From: Patescibacteria group bacterium
Lineage (GTDB): Bacteria; Patescibacteriota; Microgenomatia; UBA1400; MFAQ01
DNA length: 8,946 nucleotides
Direction: 5' to 3'
Assembly (NCBI GenBank): GCA_018819325.1
Contig: JAHJQJ010000009.1
Coordinates: 1 to 8,946 of the forward strand
The position numbers and the translations under genes were made by a program. Shown piece by piece: positions 1-5,354 of this stretch. Positions within the stretch are counted from its first letter, which is position 1. Every line of letters starts with the position of its first letter. The notes under the pieces were generated by a model, which saw only the letters and a program-made list of their open reading frames with translations, was not told where the DNA came from and made no database searches.

Positions 1-50
1 AAATCCATACTTAATCCTACCAGATTCAAACACCCTCCCACTAAAAAATC
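1..50 (-). other. Left-edge spacer with possible start of a leftward gene
   Basis: Read on the minus strand, an ATG lies at 8-6. An AGGA (15-18) sits 6 nt upstream of it, which is good Shine-Dalgarno spacing. Only the first two codons (Met-Asp) fall inside the window, so no product can be named. The plus strand has no convincing coding end here. The minus strand is G-rich in this stretch, like the other leftward genes, which mildly favours a leftward gene. This is a weak call resting on the ribosome-binding-site pattern alone. Confidence 0.25.
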
Positions 51-72
51 GCACTTCGGAAGTGTGTTTTTT
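43..72. terminator. Bidirectional intrinsic terminator, left copy
   Basis: A 7-bp stem pairs 50-56 with 60-66 around a CGG triloop; the 51:65 pair is G-U if transcribed rightward. A run of six T follows on the plus strand (67-72). A run of six A precedes it (43-48), which is six T for a leftward transcript. The hairpin can therefore stop transcription from either side. It nearly duplicates the hairpin after the transposase gene at 774-801, so it may also be a REP-like site for that protein. Confidence 0.7.
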
Positions 73-74
73 AT
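52..74 (+). repeat. 23-bp direct repeat flanking RAYT gene, left copy
   Basis: These 23 bases are identical to 781-803. The repeat contains most of the terminator hairpin, its T run and the following AT. The copies are 729 bp apart and bracket the transposase gene almost exactly. The similarity fades into a shared A-rich stretch on the left, with a TAA at 42 in this copy and at 773 in the other. Confidence 0.85.
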
Positions 75-82
75 GTTATATT
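74..82 (+). promoter_or_regulatory. Extended -10 promoter for the transposase gene
   Basis: TG (74-75), one base, then TATATT (77-82) matches a TGn-extended -10. Only six bases (83-88) separate it from the ATG at 89, so the expected transcription start falls on or next to the start codon. No Shine-Dalgarno is visible and no good -35 is seen; the region where it would lie is the left hairpin. Confidence 0.4.
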
Positions 83-88
83 TAGTAA

Positions 89-775
89 ATGCCTAGAAGA
101 ATAACACCTCTAGTAAATCAAGAAATTTATCACGTTTTTAATAGGGGAATCGATCACCGTAGCACCTTCATCTCCCCAAAGGAATATCGTCATGCTCTGA
201 AAAGCATCTTACTTTATCAAACCAACCAACAAACATACAGGCTCTCTAGTTTTCTAAGGCTCAAGGAGTCGAATCAAGAACAAGTCATCTTTGATCTTAA
301 AAATAACCTAAAAACAAATATTTTTGTTTATTGTCTTATGCCAAATCATTTTCACCTATTATTAAGACAAGAAACTGAAAACGGAATTTCTTCCCACCTC
401 AAAGAATTTCAAAATAGCTACACCCGCTACTTCAATCTAAGACATAATCGAACCGGCCCACTCTTCTCCACCCAATTCAAAGCCGTTAGGATAGAAAATG
501 AAAACCAATTTTTACACGTTTCCCGTTACATTCATCTAAATCCATACAGCTCAAAATTGATAAAAAATAAAAGTGGAATTTTCACTTATCCTTGGTCTTC
601 TGCCCATTTGTACACCAACCAAAAACCAACCACAACCGCCAACCACTACCCCATCTTAGACAAAACTCTACTCAACTCTCACTTTCAAACCAACCAACGA
701 CACCGCCAGTTTATTCTAGACAACGCCGACCACCAACGTCACCTAAAACAAATTCAACACCTCACCCTAGAGTAA
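89..775 (+). CDS. REP-associated tyrosine transposase (RAYT), HUH/Y1 type
   Basis: This is a single-domain protein of 228 residues in the IS200-like Y1 transposase superfamily. Such enzymes nick single-stranded DNA at hairpins through a metal-binding His-hydrophobic-His motif and a catalytic tyrosine. The motif is PNHFHLLL with His87 and His89. Tyr111 and Tyr114 in the following helix (NSYTRYFN) are the tyrosine candidates. A typical RAYT block follows: GPLF (123-126) and RYIHLNPY (146-153). The N-terminus (MPRR, then YHVFNRG at 14-20) is also characteristic. The length is normal for RAYTs and no accessory TnpB is present. It is the only gene here on the plus strand and is convergent with dedA. 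Its tail is C-rich and G-poor, matching the regional strand skew rather than its coding direction, which suggests long residence. The family is firm; present activity is unknown. Confidence 0.88.
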   Translation: MPRRITPLVNQEIYHVFNRGIDHRSTFISPKEYRHALKSILLYQTNQQTYRLSSFLRLKESNQEQVIFDLKNNLKTNIFVYCLMPNHFHLLLRQETENGISSHLKEFQNSYTRYFNLRHNRTGPLFSTQFKAVRIENENQFLHVSRYIHLNPYSSKLIKNKSGIFTYPWSSAHLYTNQKPTTTANHYPILDKTLLNSHFQTNQRHRQFILDNADHQRHLKQIQHLTLE

Positions 776-801
776 AAACACACTTCGGAAGTGTGTTTTT
801 T
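774..801. terminator. Bidirectional intrinsic terminator between RAYT and dedA
   Basis: A perfect 7-bp stem (779-785 with 789-795) has a CGG loop. It is followed by six T (796-801) for the rightward transcript and preceded by five A (774-778) for the leftward one. It begins inside the transposase stop codon (773-775) and its T run overlaps the dedA stop codon (802-800). It therefore serves both convergent genes with no spare sequence. Confidence 0.85.
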
Positions 802-803
802 AT
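781..803 (+). repeat. 23-bp direct repeat flanking RAYT gene, right copy
   Basis: This is identical over 23 bases to 52-74. In this copy the stem is fully Watson-Crick, with A at 780 where the left copy has G at 51. Confidence 0.85.
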
Positions 804-1435
804 TTCTTTTTTGCTTTGATCGCTTCAATCACCATGGGCAAAACCGAGATACCAATAATAACAAAAATCACCAGGGTAAAGTTGTGTTTTACCGCCGGCA
901 TGTTTCCAAAGAAAAATCCAGCCCAACCAAAAAGCATTACCCAGGCTACCCCCCCCACAACGTTATACAAAATAAAGTGTGGGTAACTCATCTTACCCAC
1001 CCCCGCCACAAACGGGGCAAAAGTTCTCACTATTGGCACAAATCTGGCCAAAATTATCGTCTTTCCCCCATGTTTTTTATAAAACGCTTGTGTTTTATCA
1101 ATATGATCTTGATTAACAAACTTAATCTTCGGGTTATCCACTATTTTCTGTCCAAAATAATGCCCTATCCAGTAATTAACCGTGTCTCCCAAAATCGCCG
1201 CTACAATCAGTAAAGTAATCATTAACCAAATATTCAAATCCCCTAAGGCTGCAAACGCCCCAGCAGCAAACAATAAAGAATCCCCAGGTAAAAACGGCGT
1301 TACCACAAAGCCAGTCTCAGCAAAAATAATTAAAAACAAAATTCCGTAAGTCAGCGCTCCATAAGTAGAAATAATCTCCGCCAAGTGTACATCCAAATGC
1401 AATATAAAATCAACAAAAAACTTCACAACTTCCAT
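800..1435 (-). CDS. DedA/VTT-family membrane protein
   Basis: This is a 211-residue integral membrane protein of the DedA (SNARE-associated/VTT) family. Members support membrane homeostasis, and several are reported to recycle undecaprenyl phosphate or other lipids using the proton gradient. Hydrophobic segments lie at about 28-48, 66-90, 125-145 (the likely re-entrant loop), 152-177 and 187-205. Family signatures are FAETG with Glu40, PGDS with Asp52, GDTVNYWIG from Gly83, and ARFVPIVRTFAPFVAG (130-145). Glu40, Asp52, Arg131 and Arg137 fit the charged residues known to be essential in Escherichia coli DedA proteins. The C-terminus is lysine-rich and probably cytoplasmic. It is the last gene of the leftward series, 21 nt after the ligase, and ends in the shared terminator. 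The start has no Shine-Dalgarno but a strong -10-like motif just upstream. Family is certain; the substrate cannot be told from sequence. Confidence 0.9.
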   Translation of the reverse strand: MEVVKFFVDFILHLDVHLAEIISTYGALTYGILFLIIFAETGFVVTPFLPGDSLLFAAGAFAALGDLNIWLMITLLIVAAILGDTVNYWIGHYFGQKIVDNPKIKFVNQDHIDKTQAFYKKHGGKTIILARFVPIVRTFAPFVAGVGKMSYPHFILYNVVGGVAWVMLFGWAGFFFGNMPAVKHNFTLVIFVIIGISVLPMVIEAIKAKKK

Positions 1436-1443
1436 AACTTTAA

Positions 1444-1452
1444 ATCATATCA
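1444..1452 (-). promoter_or_regulatory. Extended -10 promoter for dedA
   Basis: On the minus strand TG (1452-1451), one base, then TATGAT (1449-1444) form a TGn-extended -10. The hexamer ends 8 nt before the dedA ATG (1435), so a transcript would start within about two bases of it. No -35 match is seen in the ligase end, which extended -10 promoters can tolerate. It would give dedA expression independent of the genes upstream. Confidence 0.42.
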
Positions 1453-1456
1453 CAAT

Positions 1457-3160
1457 TTAAGCCACCTTTATTCCATGTAACTCTTCCGCACTTGTTGCCT
1501 GATCCACCCTTTTATCATCTCTAAACCTAACAAGTCTTGGGAATCTCAAGGCCACCCCCGCAGTATGACTCGGAGACTTGGTGATCTCATCTGCCGCCAC
1601 TTCCACCACCAAACCAGGTTCTACCCACACGTCTGGCTCTAAAATTTTTAGAACTTCATACACCTTAGGTTTCTCCACAACAACAAGCTTATCCAATCTC
1701 TTTTTCAACTCCCCAAACTGTTCATCGGTCAAACCAGTCCCCACCTTAGCTAAAGTAAGAATTTTCTCTCCTTTTCTTACCCCACCCAAAAATGCTCCCA
1801 CCCCAAAACTAGCCCTCTTTCCCTTTCCTCTATTAAAGCCCATTACCACCAGGTCCAACGTGTCCGTTAGTTTCCCCGTTTCCCCCTCGCTCTCTTTAAT
1901 CTTCACCCATCCCCACCCTTGCCTACCAGGCAAATATCTTCCATCCATTTTCTTTACCACCGCCCCCTCCAATCCTTCCTTCAAAAAATCTTCGTGTAAT
2001 TTATGAACCTCACCGGTTTTTTCGGTCACCACCACCTCATCTACCACCAACACATTATTTTTTCGTACCGTCGTAGTCAATATCTTTCTTCGCTCTTCAT
2101 AAGTCTTATCAAGCAAAGACTTTCCATTTTTATACAAAATATCAAACACAAAAAACTTTAGTGGAACCTTGCTCGCCGCATCCTCTATTCCGTGTTTTCT
2201 TTTTCTAGTAATCGTTTCTTGAAACGGCAACATCTTGCCCGTTTTAGGATCAACCCCTACCGCCTCTGCATCTAAAATTAAACTCTTAGCCTTTACCCAT
2301 TTATGCATATCTTTAAGCTCCGGGAACTGATGACTAGACTCCTCTAAGTTCCTGGTAAAAGCCCTTAAAATACCATTTGTAAAATGTATTTGCGTCCTCG
2401 AACCGTCAAATTTCTTTTCAACTCCCACCCGCCCCATCTTTTCAATTATTTCCTTAGCCGAATTCAACCGTTGACACAAAGCCGACTCCACCGGCACCCC
2501 CACCTCCACCTCAATCTCTCTCTCTGCCTTTTCCACTCCGCCCTCCTTTATCTTCTTTACCAATAATCCTAAATCTGGATGGATCTGATCCAAACTGTCC
2601 AACCTTTTTCTTAAACTTTTATCCCCCACTTCCATAACACTCAAGGCATCAAGCACCGTCTTGGTTGAGAAACCCAACCTTAATTTATCCAAAACAATTC
2701 TAACCGCAAACTTTGCTCCAACCGAATCAACCCTGCCCAAAAGCTCCGCCAAAGCCACCACCTTTCTATCTTGACTTCCTTCCCCACCATCTTCTGCAAT
2801 CTCCTTCAGTTTCTTGTGCACCTCCAAAATCGTCAAATTCTCACCCCCATCATCCTGAACTTGATTCAGGATCACCTTAATCACTTCTCCTAAATCTCCC
2901 TTTGTTTTATAACTCTCCATCACCTCATCAGCTTCCTTTCCTGTTGCCTTCGCCACAGCCCTCACAACCATCTTATCCGCCATGTTAAACTGTATTTTCA
3001 AGTACCTTGGTGCCAATCCCCCCATCATTAAATAAACCCCCACATCCACCTCTTTTTCATTCAACTTCTTTAATAGCTCCACCAAAACATCCGTCATTTC
3101 CAACCTACCAGCCGTTCCCTCTAACTTCTCTAAAATTGCTGAAAACTCTTTAAACTTCAT
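1457..3160 (-). CDS. lig: ATP-dependent DNA ligase, archaeal/LigB type
   Basis: This 567-residue ligase seals DNA nicks using ATP through an enzyme-AMP intermediate. An N-terminal DNA-binding domain (about 1-205) contains GEGSQDRK (126-133). The adenylation domain has motif I EKKFDGSR with the nucleophile Lys250 in KFDG, motif III LILDAEAVG (294-302), motif IIIa FFVFD (336-340), motif IV EGAVVKK (398-404) and motif V WVKIK (418-422). The OB domain ends with motif VI RFPRLVRFRDDK (539-550). Length and motif order match archaeal enzymes and differ from NAD-dependent LigA, so its ancestry is probably archaeal-like. The start codon overlaps the Fic stop as ATGA, with no Shine-Dalgarno, so translation is probably coupled. 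Residues 97-104 (ILNQVQDD) are encoded by a palindromic repeat lying in a linker of the N-terminal domain. All catalytic motifs are intact, so it should be active. Confidence 0.95.
   Translation of the reverse strand: MKFKEFSAILEKLEGTAGRLEMTDVLVELLKKLNEKEVDVGVYLMMGGLAPRYLKIQFNMADKMVVRAVAKATGKEADEVMESYKTKGDLGEVIKVILNQVQDDGGENLTILEVHKKLKEIAEDGGEGSQDRKVVALAELLGRVDSVGAKFAVRIVLDKLRLGFSTKTVLDALSVMEVGDKSLRKRLDSLDQIHPDLGLLVKKIKEGGVEKAEREIEVEVGVPVESALCQRLNSAKEIIEKMGRVGVEKKFDGSRTQIHFTNGILRAFTRNLEESSHQFPELKDMHKWVKAKSLILDAEAVGVDPKTGKMLPFQETITRKRKHGIEDAASKVPLKFFVFDILYKNGKSLLDKTYEERRKILTTTVRKNNVLVVDEVVVTEKTGEVHKLHEDFLKEGLEGAVVKKMDGRYLPGRQGWGWVKIKESEGETGKLTDTLDLVVMGFNRGKGKRASFGVGAFLGGVRKGEKILTLAKVGTGLTDEQFGELKKRLDKLVVVEKPKVYEVLKILEPDVWVEPGLVVEVAADEITKSPSHTAGVALRFPRLVRFRDDKRVDQATSAEELHGIKVA
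2851..2874 (-). repeat. In-frame palindromic repeat inside the ligase gene
   Basis: ATCCTGAA (2852-2859) and TTCAGGAT (2865-2872) form a perfect 8-bp stem around a 5-nt loop. Read on the coding strand this gives ILNQVQDD, ligase residues 97-104. From memory, this palindrome and its peptide recur as dispersed short repeats in many unrelated bacterial genomes. It sits between the conserved blocks GDLGEV and LTILEVH, where a few extra residues are tolerable. Confidence 0.65.
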
Positions 3161-4221
3161 TTTTTTAATACGTATTTAACTCCTTTTGTTTTACCTTGTT
3201 TTTTTACTAATTTTTTCTTCACCAACCCATTCAAGTCTCTCAAGATTGTATCATCACTAACCATTGGCAGTATTTCTCTGGCCTCCTTCATAGTAACTTT
3301 TTCCCTTACCTGAAGCACTTCCATCAAGGCTATCTGCCTCTCAGATAAAGCAATCTGCTTACCACCAGTACTCTTGTATCTGGCATCCATAGACAATCTT
3401 TTTACTCTTTCTTTTACCATACTCATCTCGCTTGCCAATGCCTCTGTGTAGTATTCCAACCATTCTGTCAGTTCCCCACCAGACTTTTCCACACTAGCAA
3501 TTTTTTCCACACTAAAAAACCTTTTTACATCATACCCAAAAGAAGAAAGAATCAAGGCAGAAAAAGCTCTAGCCACCCTGCCATTTCCTTCTATAAATGG
3601 ATGAATCCTTACCAACTCAAAATGCACAATACCGGACAAAAGCACTGGATGCACCTCATTTTTCTCCACCGCCTTAAGCCATGTCCAAAAATCCTCCATT
3701 TGATAAGGAACCTCTATCGGTAAAGGTGGCCATCCCACTATCTCCCCACGCTTGGGACCCCTAATAGACACCGGCATTCTTCTATATACACCCAACTCAT
3801 TAGAAGGCAGTATTTTCTCCATCGCCAAACTGTGCAACTGTGCCAACTCCCTCTCCCCATGCTGAAAACCTCTTCGTTTATCTCCCAACCTTACCAGTTG
3901 ATCCACAAACCTTACCACATTTCTATAATTAATTACCTCCTGTACGTCTCTTTCTCTGGCCACCACCCCTATCCTCTTAGCCACATCTTCTGCTTTTTCA
4001 TCTCTTGCTGGATCGTCTCTTACAATTTTCTGCGCCTCATCTCTACTTAAATCATTCCCCTCAACGTGTGTTCCAAAATGCACCATTCTTATCAAAGCAT
4101 CCTCTCTGAACTTAATTTCCCATTCTGGCACCAACACAGCTCCGTCAATTATCTCTCTGGCCACCTCAATCTCACTTACAGCCACCAAAATCTTATTTGT
4201 TATAGTAAACTTATATCTCAT
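3157..4221 (-). CDS. Fic-family protein (probable AMPylase) with C-terminal winged helix
   Basis: This is a 354-residue Fic protein. Fic enzymes usually transfer AMP from ATP to a hydroxyl group of a target protein. The core motif is complete: HPFIEGNGRVAR at 207-218, with catalytic His207, the phosphate-binding GNGR and Arg218. The N-terminal region has a THVEGN segment (51-56) matching the inhibitory-helix glutamate of self-inhibited Fic proteins (Glu54), but the residue four before Glu is Gly50 rather than the usual Ser/Thr. The GPKRGEIVGWPPLP stretch (155-168) resembles the flap region. Residues about 291-354 (LSERQIALMEVL, then DDTILRDLNGLVKKKLV) look like a winged helix-turn-helix, suggesting DNA binding or autoregulation. 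It starts 39 nt after recF and overlaps the ligase by 4 nt. No antitoxin gene adjoins it, so a toxin-antitoxin pair is not evident. The target is unknown. Confidence 0.9.
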   Translation of the reverse strand: MRYKFTITNKILVAVSEIEVAREIIDGAVLVPEWEIKFREDALIRMVHFGTHVEGNDLSRDEAQKIVRDDPARDEKAEDVAKRIGVVARERDVQEVINYRNVVRFVDQLVRLGDKRRGFQHGERELAQLHSLAMEKILPSNELGVYRRMPVSIRGPKRGEIVGWPPLPIEVPYQMEDFWTWLKAVEKNEVHPVLLSGIVHFELVRIHPFIEGNGRVARAFSALILSSFGYDVKRFFSVEKIASVEKSGGELTEWLEYYTEALASEMSMVKERVKRLSMDARYKSTGGKQIALSERQIALMEVLQVREKVTMKEAREILPMVSDDTILRDLNGLVKKKLVKKQGKTKGVKYVLKK

Positions 4222-4231
4222 CTATACAATT

Positions 4232-4240
4232 ATTATCGCA
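4232..4240 (-). promoter_or_regulatory. Extended -10 promoter for fic-ligase
   Basis: On the minus strand TG (4240-4239), one base, then GATAAT (4237-4232) form a TGn-extended -10. A weak TTGTGG (4260-4255) lies 17 bp upstream as a possible -35. The hexamer ends 10 nt before the fic ATG, giving a leader of only a few bases. No Shine-Dalgarno precedes the ATG. Confidence 0.45.
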
Positions 4241-4254
4241 ATTTTTGCGTTAAT
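4232..4254. promoter_or_regulatory. Imperfect palindrome over the fic promoter (operator candidate)
   Basis: CGCAA (4237-4241) and TTGCG (4245-4249) flank three T. The arms extend outward past one mismatch with ATTA (4232-4235) and TAAT (4251-4254), giving nine paired positions of ten per arm in the 39-nt recF-fic gap. No T run follows in the leftward direction, so it is not a terminator. It covers the predicted fic -10, as expected for a repressor site. The winged-helix end of Fic is a plausible ligand, by inference. Confidence 0.5.
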
Positions 4255-4260
4255 CCACAA

Positions 4261-5337
4261 CTACCCCAACTTTATTTTCTTCACCTTGCCAAACAACTCT
4301 AAATTTTTTTCATCTGCAGTAGTCACCACTACCTGCCTGCCTTCCATTACCCTTAACACTTCTGCTTCATGCCCCTCATCAAGTTCAGAAAAAATATCAT
4401 CAAGCAATAAGATTGGCTTTTCAGACAACTGTTCTTCTAAATAGTATATCTCACCCATCTTCAGAGCCAAAATGGCCATTCTCTGCTCCCCCCTAGACCC
4501 ATATCTACCAAGATCTCTTTTCTTTTCATCTTTCCCATTCTGTTTCATCATCATCTCTACCGTTAAATCATCCTTATGGGGACCCACCAAGGTATATCCA
4601 ACCGCCAACTCCTCATTTTTATACTGCTCCAACCGTCTTTCGCTAATCACACTTTTATCATACTCAATACTTAAGTTAATAAACAAATCACTTCTGCCCC
4701 ACAAATGGTTAATAAACCCAACCAACTCACTTCTCTTTTCCGTTAACACCTGACCATGTTTTATCAACAATCCATTCCAAAACGTCAACGAGTGTTTTGT
4801 AGCCACCCCCTCCCTTACCGCATCTAAAATTCTATTTCTCCTCTTTAAGGCCTGATTATAAACTCCAAAACTACTTACGTACTCCACATCTACCTGAAAA
4901 AGAACTTGATCTAAAAAGTTTCTCCGCTTATCTGGTGAACTAGATAAAATATCCAAGTCCTCCGGCCTAAACAATACCACTGGCAAATTCCCCATATAAT
5001 CTTTTCTCCTCTTCGAAGCTTCGTCCACCACATACTTTCTTTTGGCCACTCTTTTTCCGCTCACTTCACCATTGGTTACCATTACCTCCAACTTTTTCTC
5101 TCCATTTCCATCCTCAACCAATCCACTCACCCTTCCCCATTCATTTCCAAACCTCACCATCTCATCAATTTTTCTAGCTCTAAAACTCTCTCCCAAACCC
5201 AACAAATAGATAGCTTCTAACAAATTAGTCTTACCCGTAGCATTCCCTCCCCAGACCACATTGATCCCTTTAGAAAAATCAAATTCCTTATTTTTATAAT
5301 TTCTAAAATCAATCAGCTTCAATTGCTTCAAATTCAT
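4261..5337 (-). CDS. recF: RecF, recombinational repair ATPase
   Basis: RecF is an SMC-like ABC ATPase that binds gapped DNA and, with RecO and RecR, loads RecA. The 358-residue protein has a standard length. It starts with the typical LKQLKLIDFRNYKN (3-16). Walker A is GGNATGKT (30-37), with Lys36 contacting ATP. Conserved RecF blocks are FRPEDLDILSSSPDKRRNFLD (from Phe123) and LVGPHKDDL (250-258). The ABC signature is SRGEQR (281-286), and Walker B is ILLLDD (309-314) followed by IFSELD, with Asp313 and Asp314. Unlike the classic dnaA-dnaN-recF-gyrB order, it sits alone between fpg and fic in a repair cluster. The gap to fpg is 14 nt and contains a -10-like sequence. Identification is certain. 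Confidence 0.96.
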   Translation of the reverse strand: MNLKQLKLIDFRNYKNKEFDFSKGINVVWGGNATGKTNLLEAIYLLGLGESFRARKIDEMVRFGNEWGRVSGLVEDGNGEKKLEVMVTNGEVSGKRVAKRKYVVDEASKRRKDYMGNLPVVLFRPEDLDILSSSPDKRRNFLDQVLFQVDVEYVSSFGVYNQALKRRNRILDAVREGVATKHSLTFWNGLLIKHGQVLTEKRSELVGFINHLWGRSDLFINLSIEYDKSVISERRLEQYKNEELAVGYTLVGPHKDDLTVEMMMKQNGKDEKKRDLGRYGSRGEQRMAILALKMGEIYYLEEQLSEKPILLLDDIFSELDEGHEAEVLRVMEGRQVVVTTADEKNLELFGKVKKIKLG

Positions 5338-5345
5338 TTATCCAG

Positions 5346-5354
5346 ATTTTATCA
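5346..5354 (-). promoter_or_regulatory. Extended -10 motif before recF
   Basis: On the minus strand TGA (5354-5352, also the fpg stop codon) followed by TAAAAT (5351-5346) reads as a TGn-extended -10. It ends 8 nt before the recF ATG. The TGA is also a stop codon and the gap is AT-rich, so chance is a real alternative. The only Shine-Dalgarno candidate is a weak GGA placed too close to the ATG. The call gains weight because the same motif and spacing recur before fic, dedA and the transposase gene. Confidence 0.33.

Larger units (their letters stand above)
50..801 (+). mobile_element. Candidate RAYT/REP-like module
   Basis: A lone HUH/Y1 transposase gene is bracketed by two near-identical short hairpins. 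This is the usual arrangement for RAYT genes, which are normally found with REP palindromes beside them. No tetranucleotide cleavage site or target duplication can be assigned by eye. The hairpins also look like ordinary intrinsic terminators, so the element boundaries are provisional. RAYTs are generally domesticated single-copy genes, so present mobility should not be assumed. Confidence 0.45.

Noticed and set aside
592..819. Second frame overlapping the transposase end and the terminator
   Set aside because: It reads through the terminator hairpin and consists mostly of Pro/Gln/Thr from the C-rich strand; no start signal.
791..1213. 140-codon open frame on the plus strand opposite dedA
   Set aside because: It is antisense to a well-supported DedA gene, has no recognisable domain, and its composition mirrors the opposite strand.
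1919..1933. Perfect 6-bp-arm palindrome in the ligase gene, as another inserted repeat
   Set aside because: It encodes LPGRQ just before motif V, where PGR/K-x-G-W is normal in this family, so it is better explained as ordinary coding sequence.
1578..2006. 142-codon open frame on the plus strand opposite the ligase
   Set aside because: It lies antisense to ligase motifs V and VI; low-complexity Ser/Pro/Thr content is typical of a shadow frame.
3157..4221. Fic as the toxin of a Fic/antitoxin pair
   Set aside because: No small antitoxin gene lies beside it; the recF gap is only 39 nt and the inhibitory-type segment is within the same protein.
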